A stretch of 64,000 bases of DNA from Trichuris trichiura (taxonomy: Eukaryota > Nematoda > Enoplea > Trichinellida > Trichuridae). Position numbers and translations under genes: made by a program. The DNA lies in assembly GCA_037903355.1 (NCBI GenBank), contig JBAJFE010000005.1, positions 3,720,001 to 3,784,000 on the forward strand. The letters run 5' to 3'. The notes below the pieces were generated by a model, which searched no databases, was not told where the DNA came from, and saw nothing but the letters and a program-made list of their open reading frames with translations. Shown here piece after piece: positions 23,902-34,730 of this stretch (within the stretch, counting starts at the first letter, position 1; each line of letters opens with the position of its first letter).

Positions 23902-24816
23902 GTCGCCAATTTTGACTACAAAAGTGTACCTGAAAATCTGGATTACTGTATAAAAATCGCTGCCCTCTCTACGGATATTCTTTTTCTAAAATGTTCACAA
24001 TAGATTAGTTAAGGTTAATCTTGATTGCTGCCTTCCTGTTCTAACTTTGAAATGGCGTGGCTTTCTTTTCTCCGTCTCTGCTAAATTTGCCTATGCAAAT
24101 GGACATGCTTTGGAATGGTTTCCTTGCACCGTTTTAGCAAGCCGGCAGCATTCAAGCGTTGCATGTGCAGCCGCAATAATTTCAAAGCGTTGAACAGTAC
24201 CTTTACGCTTCAATACAATTTCGTATATTATTCATTCTGTTAATGATGCTTAGGTACGCATAATTTCATCTCCTTACTGTATTTTCACGTATTCAAGAGA
24301 GCAGTCTGTACTGGATGGGCGGTAAGTCTGTTTCGTTTTATCATTTGCTTGTCTTTTCGTGCAGAAGAAGAGTTTCAAGATTCACCTATTATTTGCATGC
24401 GACAGTAGTCTGCAAGCGCTCTTTTGTAAGTTTTCCTATCGGCGTCGGATACGATGAGTCATATTCTCTTTATTCCAACCTTTAAGCCGCGTCCTGCTTG
24501 AATTGATTGTTTTCGTAAAATCTGCATGCATCTATTTTCGTTATCTTCAATGCACTCTTATTGTGATAATGAATTCGTTGTAACTTAATACGATGAGGCA
24601 AATAGCCAACGCAATGTTGAAAATGTGATAGCAGCATCATCGTTGCTTCATTCTTATGATTGTATAGCTTTGCTGGTTGTCCTTTATTCGTATTAGACTT
24701 TCAAGTTGGATGATTGTTGTTTAAGCATGCGTTTCGCATTGATGCCATATTATTTGTTCTATTTCCAGAATTTCCGATTCGAATAGCTTTAAAGCTTCTA
24801 TTTGACAAAGTCTAAG
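23902..24816. other. Divergent intergenic region (NUDT13-like / CHMP6)
   Basis: These 0.9 kb separate two genes transcribed away from each other and should hold both promoters. I see no coding exon. The stretch before 24817 is T-rich and ends close to the CHMP6 ATG. Confidence 0.6.
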
Positions 24817-25404
24817 ATGGGAGGTCTCTTTTCAAAAAAGCGTAGCAGAATTACGAAACAGGATCAGGCTATATTACAGTTAAAAAGTCAACGTGATCGA
24901 CTGAATCGATATCGCGACCGAATAAGTCGCAATGTGGACAAGGAAACAGCTGTGGCTCGTACGTTGCTCAGACAAGGCCTTCGCGATAAGGCTATGCTAA
25001 TTCTACGCAAAAAACGTTTCCTCCTATCATTGGTGGAAAAAACGGGTGACCAACTGGACGCGGTCGAAAGAATTATTCACGACGTCGAGTTTGCGCAAAT
25101 AGAAATGGACGTTCTGGAAAGTTTACGAGTTGGCAACGTATGTTTGAAATCGCTTAACGACGCTATCCGCTTGGAAGATGTTGAAAAAATATTGGAGGAC
25201 ACTAAAGAAGCGGCTGATTATCAGCAAGAAGTGACGAACATCCTTTCCGGCGTCCTCGAACCCGAAGACGAAGCAGCTGCCGAAGCTGAACTTAACGGTT
25301 TGTTAAAAACCGTAATGGAGTACCCTGAAATTCCTTTCGAAGAATTTCAAGCCGAAGAAAACATATCTCAGCGCGTAAAGCAACCGCTGACAGTTACCCA
25401 GTGA
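24817..25404 (+). CDS. CHMP6: CHMP6/VPS20, ESCRT-III nucleating subunit
   Basis: CHMP6 bridges ESCRT-II to ESCRT-III and starts filament growth for multivesicular-body sorting on endosomes. The 195-residue product starts MGGLFSKKRSRITKQDQAIL. Gly2 in an MGxxxS/K context fits the N-myristoylation known for CHMP6, so I place the start at 24817 rather than at an upstream in-frame TTG. The basic N-terminal helical half (LRQGLRDKAMLILRKKRF, VEFAQIEMDVLESLRVGNVCL) and the acidic C-terminal half (VEKILEDTKEAADYQQE, EVTNILSG, EPEDEAAAEAELNGLL) match the family closely in order and length. The gene has a single exon. No defect is visible. Confidence 0.95.
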   Translation: MGGLFSKKRSRITKQDQAILQLKSQRDRLNRYRDRISRNVDKETAVARTLLRQGLRDKAMLILRKKRFLLSLVEKTGDQLDAVERIIHDVEFAQIEMDVLESLRVGNVCLKSLNDAIRLEDVEKILEDTKEAADYQQEVTNILSGVLEPEDEAAAEAELNGLLKTVMEYPEIPFEEFQAEENISQRVKQPLTVTQ

Positions 25405-25500
25405 ACCTCTAATGGTTTAATTTAATTAAATGTAATTTCACCAGCAGTTCGCGTCAAGCTCTAGCTAGCCATACGAAATATTATTTGAACACAAAAAAAA

Positions 25501-26935
25501 TCATCGTCGTCTGCTGCCGCCTCCACCAGCCAGAAGTATCGCAATACGCATGAAAATGTTGATGGTATCCAGGTAAATTCCCATTTGCCTGTAAATATAC
25601 AACGTTTGCAACAATTGGAGCAGTGCTAGAACGCTTACGCATTAATCGGGTCGTACGGTCGAATTGCAAGCTGAGGATAAACTTCGGCTAACTTGATTAC
25701 ACGTTGCGTATCGTACAGTAAGAATCCGGAGAACAATACCAATCCGCCATAGGTAACAATTGAGTACAAGCTGGCGCCTAGCATTGAAGTAGGCGGTAGA
25801 AACAAAGTACCTGCAGATCAAGTAAATTTACTGTAAAAAAATGTTGTTTGTTTTTTTTATTTACCGATCGAGGAAACGAAGACGACACCGAGTCCGACGC
25901 CAAGAATGCCGCCCATTTTTAAAAACTTTTCATTCGGGGCGCACATAGCGACAGCGGACATGCCTAAAATGTGACAGATGTACTTTTTTGGCCAACTTTT
26001 CGAGCACAGATACGCACCACCGACAACTCCAGCGGTGTAGCATGCCGCGCGAACTAACAAAGGGCCGCCAAGAAATGTCAGCGGAGCTATAACGGCTCCA
26101 AGGGTACCGCAGTGAAGTATCCAGGCCAGTTGTTTCGCTCCGAATTTGTTAGCTTCGTATGGAATACTTTGGCACAGCGTACCGGTGCCAATGACTGCGG
26201 CTATGGTTCCAAGTATGCTCTGCAGTACAGTCATAAAATAGAGGGGAATACCGTTACGGTCTGTTACCAGGAAACTGTTTCGCGTGACAAGATTCATAAT
26301 TGCGGGAGACCGTGCCATCATTAAGGTTGAAGCAGCCGTAAGAACAAGTCCACCACCGAGATACTGATACGTACGGTGGACACGATCGCGGACATACTGC
26401 GGCCACAAACTTAACATAACATAAGCTTATGCGAGAAAAGAAACTAACTTAGCTTGGTAATGTTAAAACTTACGCGGCATGCTCTATAGCACCTGCCTCG
26501 GATGAAAGACCAAGTCCGTAATAGCACAAGGCACTCAAACCAAGCGCTGCGCCTCCGGCAACGGCTAACTTGCCCACGGTGAAGGCTACAAAGGTAAGAT
26601 GAAAATTTTATGCTTAAAATAAAATTCAGATCGTAAGAAGCCTAATGTAATTCATTAAACTAATACTAAATGGTACTGTGAACTCGCTTTGTCAGCAGGA
26701 AAATAATGTCTGCAAATTGAAACTTACGTGTTTCGGTGGTCGGTCGTCCCAGAACTTCTTGCAAGCCGGGACGCTTAATTGCTTGTCCAACATTTCGATA
26801 CGATCTGGTGGCAAAAAAGCGAGCGCCAATACCGGCATTACCACCATTAAGAACAAGTGGTTTTGATAACTTGCTTGAGTACAAGCAGAGCCGAGAAAGA
26901 GAGCCGTTCAGCACAACCATTTTAACGATAGTCAA
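25501..26935 (-). CDS. GHITM: GHITM (TMBIM5), mitochondrial inner-membrane Bax-inhibitor-like protein
   Basis: GHITM/TMBIM5 is a multi-pass inner-membrane protein that supports cristae structure and cation/proton exchange. Five exons (26935-26728, 26585-26474, 26409-25865, 25810-25639, 25588-25501) join in frame to 374 residues. The N-terminus is a mitochondrial leader (SLSRLCLYSSKLSK, FFATRSYRN). The body contains ALCYYGLGLSSEAGAIEHA, LWPQYVRDRVHRTYQYLGGG, KQLAWILHCGTLGAVIAPL, GGPLLVRAACYTAGVVGG, APNEKFLKMGGILGVGLGVV and LFSGFLLYDTQRVIKLAEV, ending PYDPINAQMGIYLDTINIF and a GGGGSRRR tail. Eight or so hydrophobic segments are evident. Every block aligns with the vertebrate protein, with a small insertion (VTDRNGIPLYF) between helices. 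An alternative start is the ATG at 26920. Confidence 0.95.
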
Positions 26936-27457
26936 CTAACGAAAATAAAACATTTACAGTATACAACTTACATGATCTGCAGGGACAATTCAGCTAGCTA
27001 AAAGAAATTAAAGTTGCGTTGTTAAAATCGCCCTTAGCTAACGCTTGTAACAAGTATTTTAATCCACGCGTTTTTACGATGGGAAATGACAGCTTGCGGG
27101 AAACTATTTCTTCAAATTTAAAAAAAAATTTAGTTATTACTGATGTCACACGGTTGTTTTGGACTGTAGTCACTTGCTCTAAGAAAAATATTTTCTGAGT
27201 TTAAGCAAATCTTTCAATACAATGGGCCGACAGTTTTTGAAAATGTTTCGTTGGCGATAAAATTTGCACGTTCAAGAGGCAACATGTTCCGGACTTCAGC
27301 TGTCGAATTCGCAGCAGAAGGCATTGAAAAATCAATAAGTTTTATTGGGCAATATGAAATAGTGAATAAGAAGGTGAATTTTTAACATGAAGGGAGACAT
27401 GTGTTAACTCAAGAATAAATAGACCGCTAACAAATTAAGCACTTGCATTTATAATAT
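26936..27457. other. Intergenic, upstream of GHITM and left flank of LTR element
   Basis: Short AT-rich spacer with no coding signal. It includes the GHITM promoter and ends with the ATAT target-site copy immediately before the 5' LTR. Confidence 0.6.
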
Positions 27458-27696
27458 TGTAGCAATTCCTGCCAGCTCTGGCCAGCCGAAACGATCTTCA
27501 AGTTAGGGCTACGATAGTCTCCAGCGGTGACTAGGGGTACAGTAGAGAGTGTGTGACAGACGAGTGAGCGAGTCGGTTGGTCGCTGTGTTGTGTTCGTGT
27601 CGCCTGAGAGAAAGTAAACGTTTGAGCAACCCCTCGTAGCGTGTATCCTGCGTCCTCGTTGGGTGGAACCTCTTCTCGTAACGACGGTTCGTTACA
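27458..27696 (+). repeat. 5' LTR of Gypsy-type element
   Basis: This 239-bp direct repeat matches the 236-bp copy at 30813 except for three single-base insertions: an extra A in the cttcaagttag word, an extra G in cagtagagagtg, and an extra C in aacctcttctcg. No substitutions were seen. It starts with TG and ends with CA, as LTRs do. Confidence 0.97.
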
Positions 27697-27700
27697 TATT

Positions 27701-27714
27701 TGGCGCCCACGCAG
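27701..27714 (+). promoter_or_regulatory. Primer-binding site of the LTR element
   Basis: TGGCGCCCACGCAG follows the 5' LTR by four bases. The TGG start is complementary to a tRNA CCA end, and TGGCGCCC is the form used with tRNA-Lys in many elements. The exact tRNA is not confirmed. Confidence 0.7.
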
Positions 27715-27726
27715 TATCCACCCGTG

Positions 27727-30700
27727 ATGATGAGAGAGACTAGGAACCGCAAAGCCGAGGAAGCTCAAGCGGAGATGGATAGACAGTCGGCACCTGGTGG
27801 ACAGCCAGAGAGCACTGAAGCTGGTAGAACGGTGGACCAGGGTTGGCCTAGGTCTGGTACCACAGAAGGAGCGACGAGGCTCTGGTGCCGACCGCCGTCG
27901 TGCTTCTCCCCCACCACCGACGTTGGAGTCTGGCTTAGCCGTCTGAACGACTATCTCATGCTGAATGAGGTCCCGGAGGACAAATGGGCGGCAGTTTTGA
28001 GGTCTTTTGTGGATGATGACGTTTATGTGGTTCTCGCTGAGGAAGGACCCACGGCCACGTATAGTGAGCTGACATCATGCCTAAAGAGACGATATGGCCC
28101 CGGTGACTCAGAGTTAATGGTATGGACGAGATTTGCTCAGCGGCGTCAGAGACCCACGGAATCACTGGAAGAGTTTGCTGACGACCTACGGAAGTTGGGA
28201 AGGCGAGCAGGAAGGTCTGACCTTGACTTGCACGGGCAATTCCTTGGTGGAATCTTGGATCAGGAAATTCAGGCCAACGTGCTGAAGGCGGACACAAAAA
28301 GTTTTGCTGAGGCAGTTCGCACAGCCAAACATTTCCACGCCGTCCGGCGGGATGCCGAAGAGATGCAGAGCTGTCAGGCCAGCGATAGCAGCGGGCGGTA
28401 TGTAAACAAGGAAAGGACGAGCAACGGGTGTAGCAATGCACGCCAGGGAGCGTTGGAGGCAGCAATACGGCGCCTAGAAAACCGGTTAGCTGAACTGCAG
28501 CTGCCAGCAGGGAACAACTCCGTGAGCATAGGTACGGACAGGTTGCCCCCACGCCGTGCTGCTATGACTTGCTTCGTTTGCGGACGTCAAGGACACTTGG
28601 CGCGTAACTGCGCTGAACGTTCAAGAACAGAAGCTGATGTTCAGTTGCCAGGCAAAGGTAATGCCTCAGCCTTGGCATTCCAGCTAGCGGACAAGAAGTT
28701 AAGGAAGAAAGTGCCGACACTGCGTGTTAGTGTAGGCGAGCGAGAGGTGGAAGCTGTCATAGATACTGGAGCCACGTCGAGCTTCGTCCACAAGAGCCTG
28801 ATCGCAGATGGCCAGGTTATGATGGAGCCATGGAATGCTCCTTGTTTCCAAGGCGTTGACGGGAAAAACGTCTTACCGATTGGAAGAGCCACTCTGGCCC
28901 TGGTTCATCAAGGGCAGCCACTTGAGGTAGAAGTTGCAGTGCTACCATCATGCCCTTGTATGCTGGCCTTAGGCACAGAGGCGCTAATGAAGTTGGGCCT
29001 TACCATGCGTTTCTCACCACTGGGTTGGCACATCGAGAGAAGCTCAGACTCAAAGGGATCTGCTCCAGGAGACAATTTCCAGTTGATCAGCGGCACAGAT
29101 CAAGCACCTCCATCAGGGACATGTCCAGACTTGGGAGACATGCCTGGTAAGCTGGTCGCTGGAGGCGCGGATGATAAAGTGCTAGTAAAGGAAGACATGC
29201 CCCAGGATGCTCATTTGGGAGCAGTGCTGCAGAGAGTGATAAAAAGTTCCGCTCAGCTTTGCTACGGGAAGCTGTTGTCCAGCGGTGAACGTGATGGCCT
29301 TCTTAGGCAGGTACATTCGGTTGAGCATCTGGTTGGTCCACTAACAGTAGGTGAAAAGAGTGGACACCTAACTAAGCATTGGATCCCCAACGGGGATGCC
29401 AACCCCATACAGTGCAGACCGTATAGAATCTCGCCTCAGGAACGGGAGGCTGATAGGGTGGGTAAACGGATGGCATGTATGGCGGTCGACTCGATAACTG
29501 AAGAGGAATTGGCACAGGCACAAGAAGCAGACCCAATCTTATCAGACCTGATGAAGAGCGTAAAAGGAAGTGGTGGCGGCATTACAAAAGGCGATTCTCG
29601 CGATGCCGAAGGCTTCCGATTGAATGAAGGGGTGTTATACAAGAGGAACGATAGGAATGGGCGATCATGGTTACTGGCCGTACCGGAGCGACTGCAGTAT
29701 GGATTGTGCGTGGCGGCGCACGCTGCAGTAACTTCTGGACACTTGGGCGTGAGGAAGACCCTCTCCCGGCTAAAGAGCCGCTACTGGTGGCCTCGGATGT
29801 CCAAGACAGTTGAGAAGGTAGTGTTGTCCTGCATTAGCTGTCAGAAAAGGAAGGTTGAAAATGTCAAGCCTGCCGGCTTGCTACAGAGCATCGTTCCACC
29901 GACCGCGCCGGGTGAAACGTGGGGAATTGACCACTTGGGTCCGTTTCCATTGTCGAGACGAGGAAATCGACATGTAATTGTTTGCGTCGACTACCTAACT
30001 AAATGGGTAGAATTGAAAGCTGTACCGGATACGACAGCGGAGAAAGTGAGAGATTTTCTGACAGAGTGCATTGTGGCACGTCATGGTGTCCCGAAGAAAA
30101 TTATTTCGGACCGAGGGACAGCGTTTACGGCAGAGAGCCTGAGGCTCGCATTGAGTTCAATGAGCATTGCACATGGAATGGTTAGCGCTTGTCACCCACA
30201 AGCAAATGGACTGGTAGAAAGGACGAATCGGACTATAAGCGACATCTTGTCGGCATATGTCAACGCGAAGCATAACGACTGGGACGAGTTTCTGCCGTTC
30301 GTTATGTTAGCCTTGAATACCGCGGAGCAGTCAAGTACAAGGTTTACACCGTTTGAACTGGTCTACGGGCGTGTGGCCATGCTTCCAGAAGAGAGCTGTT
30401 TGCCTTGGCCACGCGATGTTAGCTTGCCACACGAAGTCTTCAAGGAGCAGTTGCAACAACGTCGAAAGGAAGCACGAGCAAACTGCCTGCGTAGCCAGGC
30501 GGCTCAGAAAAAGTACTATGATGGTAGGCGTCGTGTAGGCACGAGATTTCAAGTTGGACAGTTGGCATGGTTACGGCGGAATGTGCGTCGCGTAGGGAGA
30601 AGCGCTAAACTACTACCACGCTACGTTGGACCTGTCCGGATTACCAGTGTTTTGGGCGAAAACACTTATCGGATTGAAAGGTTAAACGGACGAATGAAGG

Positions 30701-30888
30701 GCCGCATTTCGTCGACAGCCCATATTTCGCAGTTGAAGCGTTACGTGGAATCAGTGAGCAGACATACACGTCGTCGATTACGGCGATCGACTTCAAAGGG
30801 AGGGAGGCGGATTGTAGCAATTCCTGCCAGCTCTGGCCAGCCGAAACGATCTTCAGTTAGGGCTACGATAGTCTCCAGCGGTGACTAG
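27727..30888 (+). CDS. Gag-protease-integrase polyprotein with RT/RNase H deleted
   Basis: The frame runs 1,053 residues from ATG at 27727 to TAG inside the 3' LTR. Gag has the retrotransposon capsid region (WLSRLNDYLMLNEVPEDKWA, FAQRRQRPTESLEEFADDLR) and a CCHC zinc knuckle CFVCGRQGHLARNC near 28570. The protease active site is VIDTGATSSFVH at about 28758. The pre-RT linker (NPIQCRPYRISPQERE) ends near 29450, where RT should begin, and passes directly into the spacer before integrase (ITEEELAQAQEADPILSDLM). Integrase has the HHCC finger (H..SGHLGVRKTL..C-x2-C) and all three catalytic acidic residues in GIDHLGPFP, IISDRGTAF and HPQANGLVERTNR. A C-terminal GPV-type module (LLPRYVGPVRI) follows. 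Roughly 450-550 residues are missing in frame, with no stop or frameshift elsewhere. Confidence 0.93.
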   Translation: MMRETRNRKAEEAQAEMDRQSAPGGQPESTEAGRTVDQGWPRSGTTEGATRLWCRPPSCFSPTTDVGVWLSRLNDYLMLNEVPEDKWAAVLRSFVDDDVYVVLAEEGPTATYSELTSCLKRRYGPGDSELMVWTRFAQRRQRPTESLEEFADDLRKLGRRAGRSDLDLHGQFLGGILDQEIQANVLKADTKSFAEAVRTAKHFHAVRRDAEEMQSCQASDSSGRYVNKERTSNGCSNARQGALEAAIRRLENRLAELQLPAGNNSVSIGTDRLPPRRAAMTCFVCGRQGHLARNCAERSRTEADVQLPGKGNASALAFQLADKKLRKKVPTLRVSVGEREVEAVIDTGATSSFVHKSLIADGQVMMEPWNAPCFQGVDGKNVLPIGRATLALVHQGQPLEVEVAVLPSCPCMLALGTEALMKLGLTMRFSPLGWHIERSSDSKGSAPGDNFQLISGTDQAPPSGTCPDLGDMPGKLVAGGADDKVLVKEDMPQDAHLGAVLQRVIKSSAQLCYGKLLSSGERDGLLRQVHSVEHLVGPLTVGEKSGHLTKHWIPNGDANPIQCRPYRISPQEREADRVGKRMACMAVDSITEEELAQAQEADPILSDLMKSVKGSGGGITKGDSRDAEGFRLNEGVLYKRNDRNGRSWLLAVPERLQYGLCVAAHAAVTSGHLGVRKTLSRLKSRYWWPRMSKTVEKVVLSCISCQKRKVENVKPAGLLQSIVPPTAPGETWGIDHLGPFPLSRRGNRHVIVCVDYLTKWVELKAVPDTTAEKVRDFLTECIVARHGVPKKIISDRGTAFTAESLRLALSSMSIAHGMVSACHPQANGLVERTNRTISDILSAYVNAKHNDWDEFLPFVMLALNTAEQSSTRFTPFELVYGRVAMLPEESCLPWPRDVSLPHEVFKEQLQQRRKEARANCLRSQAAQKKYYDGRRRVGTRFQVGQLAWLRRNVRRVGRSAKLLPRYVGPVRITSVLGENTYRIERLNGRMKGRISSTAHISQLKRYVESVSRHTRRRLRRSTSKGGRRIVAIPASSGQPKRSSVRATIVSSGD
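30795..30811 (+). promoter_or_regulatory. Polypurine tract of the LTR element
   Basis: A 17-base purine-rich run (aaagggagggaggcgga) ends just before the 3' LTR, where plus-strand DNA synthesis is primed in LTR elements. Confidence 0.75.
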
Positions 30889-31048
30889 GGGTACAGTAAG
30901 AGTGTGTGACAGACGAGTGAGCGAGTCGGTTGGTCGCTGTGTTGTGTTCGTGTCGCCTGAGAGAAAGTAAACGTTTGAGCAACCCCTCGTAGCGTGTATC
31001 CTGCGTCCTCGTTGGGTGGAACCTTTCTCGTAACGACGGTTCGTTACA
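30813..31048 (+). repeat. 3' LTR of Gypsy-type element
   Basis: This is the 236-bp direct repeat of the 5' LTR. It is followed at once by the second ATAT target-site copy. The polyprotein frame ends inside it. Confidence 0.97.
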
Positions 31049-31052
31049 ATAT

Positions 31053-34000
31053 TAATATTTTTGTTGTGTAATTGTGCGCGAAAAAATACTTCTCAAAAGA
31101 AAACGGCAAGTTGCATCAATTGAACCTGGCTATCGAAGTTTAAAATATTATTTACTGTAGCTGGGCTGCTTCGTTCGGCTTTTCCCTTATTGTGCTTTTA
31201 TTTTGTAATATACGTTACAGTTTTCGACTCCTATGAAGCAGTTTTTCGAAGCCTTTGTGAGCCAACGAATACGGCGCTGGTTGAAATTGCCACTTTTGCC
31301 TTCTAATGCTCGCATCGGTAGGTAGTTTTGAAAAATTGATTACTGTAAAAACTTCCCGCTAACTTTTCAAGTTCTTAGTATTCCTTCTTTAAAAACGATG
31401 GATTGAAAATGACGTCATTGATAAATAATTCAGTTAAGTCATAACCATAAGACGGATGAAGGAAAAATGATATTGGAGCATTAAAGTCCGCTTAGTGTGA
31501 TCCTTATCAAAGCAGTGACGTTTGATCTCCAAGTTTAGTGTTTAATAAGTTCCATTAGTCGGCTGATGATCCATCACGAGCGATATTTATGCCCTTTTAA
31601 ACAGAAAGTCTCAGTTTGCTGCTGATCTGGTTGCTACTGCTTTTAACTCAGCCCATCCTTCCTTAATTTATAGATTAGTTTTCCCAACGAGGGGCTTTAC
31701 CGCCGAATGGGTAATTTCTTCTATTTGCCCGCCTACATTACAGTAATCCTGACAGTAATCAGGTTTGTTGTGCTCTTAAGCATCAAATTAGACAGTCAGC
31801 TCCAGTTATTCATTTTTTTCTTGCGTTACGTTTGAGAAGTGCCTGCTTCCTTTCCTTTAAGCATGAAACCGTCCTGTTCTGCTCCTATCTAAGCCCATAC
31901 CAAAATATAGGCCTAACGTTTAGGCAAAGGAATAGTAGGATGGCCAGCAAAGTCACCGGTTTTTGAGGGCAGCAACTGTCATTATCCATTCATCCGCGAA
32001 GTCTCTCCTTCCGTACGTCTGTAATTTTTTAATTTGGTTGCTTTTTCTCAATGGCAACGCTTTGAAAATTCCATGCCGTCTTATAGCATATAGGAAAAAC
32101 CAGTTTTTATCAACGAAGCTTTCCTATATTGTTAAGCGTAATCGTGTTGACAATTTTTCGTCTCCCCAAGTCAAAAGTGAATAAACAAACGCGGCTGTTT
32201 CTTAACTACGTAAGGATAAGTTGATTTTCAGGTACTTATTTAAACGCTGCTTGTGGTAAGTTTGCAAAATACGCTTATAACCGCTTCGTATTGCTAATAT
32301 TTATTAATCACACTTACTGTCACTTGGGCACACGGAGCGCGTCCTTCTTGATTAGCATACCGGGATCCCTAGTTTTTCTTTGTGAATACAGTAGGACAAA
32401 GTTTTCAGCCGTCCTTAGCAAGTAGATTGATGTTGCAACTATTAATATTTATTCGCGCTACAGTAGCAGAGAGGCAAAGCTGCTCATCTGCGAGTTGGCT
32501 AAAAATTGTTCCCGCCTTACCCAAATGTCCACCTATTAATTACTACTTATCGCCGTTATTATTAATATTTAAACTGACAAGTACTTGGACCTTTCGGGAT
32601 AGCGATAGGTGATACTTTTGTAAGGCGATTTCATGTGCTGAGTTTATCAAGTCGATGATGTTCCCGCGCAATAGCGCATTGTAGATTGGCTATTTATTGA
32701 AAATATTACTTTTTGCTTAAAAAGCTAAATAAATGCTTTGCATTTTAAGCTTCTTTTTATCCCATACGAACGTCGTACCGTTGAGGCGGTTTAAGCTTTG
32801 TCGTTAACAAGTTTTTGCAAAGTAGACGGCAGAGCTTAGCTTTACAAGGAAATATGGTGCATTATCGAACCTGCTAATGACCGATCCGACTTTTAAATTT
32901 ATGAATACCGTATTTGGGTAATTCAAACATCAATCACTAAGAGAGCAATACAGAATCCTTATTTGCCCAGTATCCAATATCAAATGCCAAGTATACGTAA
33001 GCTTCCTTACCAAACTGTTGTAATTATTGTCAAAGGCGGGTTGACGTTTCACGCATCGTTTGGTAATAAGGCATTAGTTTACATTAATATCAATGTTGTC
33101 AAAGTAAGCCTGTAATAATCAATTCATTTTACTTCTGCTAAGTTGCTGTATTTACTTATACTTTAACAGCTAAGATAGCCAATAGCCCATTAGTAAAGTA
33201 TAGCACTCTTTCTCCCTCTTTCTATGCAAATATTTGATCGGATTGTTGTACGGCTAAAAAAAGCGAACGATTCTTTCAAGTTATGCTCGTAAAATCGATT
33301 GGCGAAGAAATGATAAAAAAAAAGTTATCCATTGCGAACACTCTTTGCTTATCTGATGCGCGGGAAAATTGCGATGATGCGTATCTCGTTGCGCCGAGAG
33401 TGTTCAATTGTTTTCAAAAAAGCGGAAGCGGACATCCCGTTCGGCTGTCGATAATTCTCGAAACGGCGAATTGAAATGAGCTGTTAAAAAGTGAATTGGC
33501 TAATAATAATGCTTTCGCTTGTTAACAGCCACCGGCGCAGTTTGGCGGTTATTTTAATTATTTTCTTTGAATAGGGCGGCATTCGCTTTGGGGAAATTTG
33601 ATAGCGTACGAAAAGAGCGAACGCGCAACGACGACGCGGTTAAACAAATGGGCGTCTTTTTTTTGAAAATTCAACCGACATTTCTGCATTATTATTTTTT
33701 CTTTGCTAATACGTTGCACGAACGAAAGGTATAATGGGAAAACGATTGCTCAATAAAAAGTGTTAACGATTACTTTCTGCCAAATCGTATATGGTAGCTT
33801 GATCGAGTGGTTCGTTTCGGCGGATAGCCGTACTTTCTTGTTTTGAAAGCTGCTTCGGATCTTTGAAACGGCACTCCAAGCGCACCTCTTAAGCCGACAC
33901 CTGTTCAATAAGGAATAAGTCTACAATGGGATATAAGCCGAAAAAATACATAAATAAAAATAAAGCCAAAACAGCTTGCAAACAGCCCATTCATTTTGTT

Positions 34001-34346
34001 CTATACGGTTTCACCTTGACTGGACAACATTAGATATGAAATTAGCTGAAATGCCTAAATGCTCACGTCAGTCTGATTAGTGACAGCTACAGATTATCAA
34101 AAAAATGAAAGGGATCGTCAAGGGACGATGAAAATGCATTGTCTTTTTAGCCTTTTGTATGTGCACAATGTTTTATCAGCTTTTCGGGATTCGCTTTAAC
34201 AACGTGCTACTTGCCCTACAGGAAGCGCATCTAAGACGGATGTGTTGACATTAGAGGTACGTCGTGTCTTCAAGAAAAGATATTCTACAGACTCTTTGCA
34301 AAGAATTGTATCGTAAATTCTAATCTATTGGGCTTAAAGCGTATAT
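31053..34346. other. Gene-poor AT-rich region
   Basis: No gene is supported over 3.3 kb. Several TACTGTA/TACAGTA words cluster here (31154, 31342, 31738, 32387, 32459). A 63-codon frame at 33283 has three cysteines but no signal peptide or splice support. Confidence 0.55.
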
Positions 34347-34565
34347 TTATGAAAAGATGAACTTGCCATCGTCTGCTTTGGGATTGTAGTTGGCAAAAAG
34401 CCTTGCGACGCAAATGTCGGGTTCGTCGTCACCGCACAACTGTTCATAACGTCGCATAAAGTTGTCAGCATCTTCAAATACGTATTCGCCGTACAGCGGG
34501 TATGGATACAACGCTGTAGCAAAGCAGATATGCCATAAGAGTAGGAGCACAAGCGGCGATTCCAT
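34347..34565 (-). CDS. Candidate small secreted protein (72 residues)
   Basis: A single-exon frame starts with a textbook signal peptide (MESPLVLLLLWHICFATA). It continues LYPYPLYGEYVFEDADNF, then a charged middle with two cysteines (QLCGDDEPDICVARLF) that could form one disulphide, and ends KADDGKFIFS. A TATATAAT box lies about 170 bp upstream on the same strand. I do not recognise the family. It could be a peptide precursor or a small secreted effector. Chance occurrence cannot be excluded for a frame this short, but a leader of this quality is uncommon by chance. Confidence 0.45.
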   Translation of the reverse strand: MESPLVLLLLWHICFATALYPYPLYGEYVFEDADNFMRRYEQLCGDDEPDICVARLFANYNPKADDGKFIFS

Positions 34566-34730
34566 TCTGCTCTATCGCAGTTGTTGGTGTGATGATTGGA
34601 TTGGCGGTGAGTCGAAGGCGTAAAGGAAAAATGTTAGCGACAATAACAATGGCTAATTGGACGCTTCTTAGCAAGCCGTTGCGCTCTTCACTCTGTTGGC
34701 ACGGTGAATGGGTCTGTCGTCTTGTGGGTG

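Larger units (their letters stand above)
27454..31052 (+). mobile_element. Ty3/Gypsy-type LTR retrotransposon lacking RT and RNase H
   Basis: The element is bounded by direct LTRs (27458-27696 and 30813-31048) beginning TGTAGC and ending GTTACA, with a 4-bp ATAT target duplication on both sides (27454-27457 and 31049-31052). A primer-binding site TGGCGCCCACG starts at 27701, and a purine tract (aaagggagggaggcgga) precedes the 3' LTR. One open frame crosses the interior. The order Gag, protease, integrase is intact, but the reverse transcriptase and RNase H that belong between protease and integrase are absent. Near-identical LTRs and the clean duplication indicate a recent insertion, which must have been mobilised by enzymes supplied in trans. 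Confidence 0.95.

Noticed and set aside
33283..33474. 63-codon frame with spaced cysteines, superficially like an odorant-binding protein tail
   Set aside because: No signal peptide, wrong length, and that family is not expected in nematodes.
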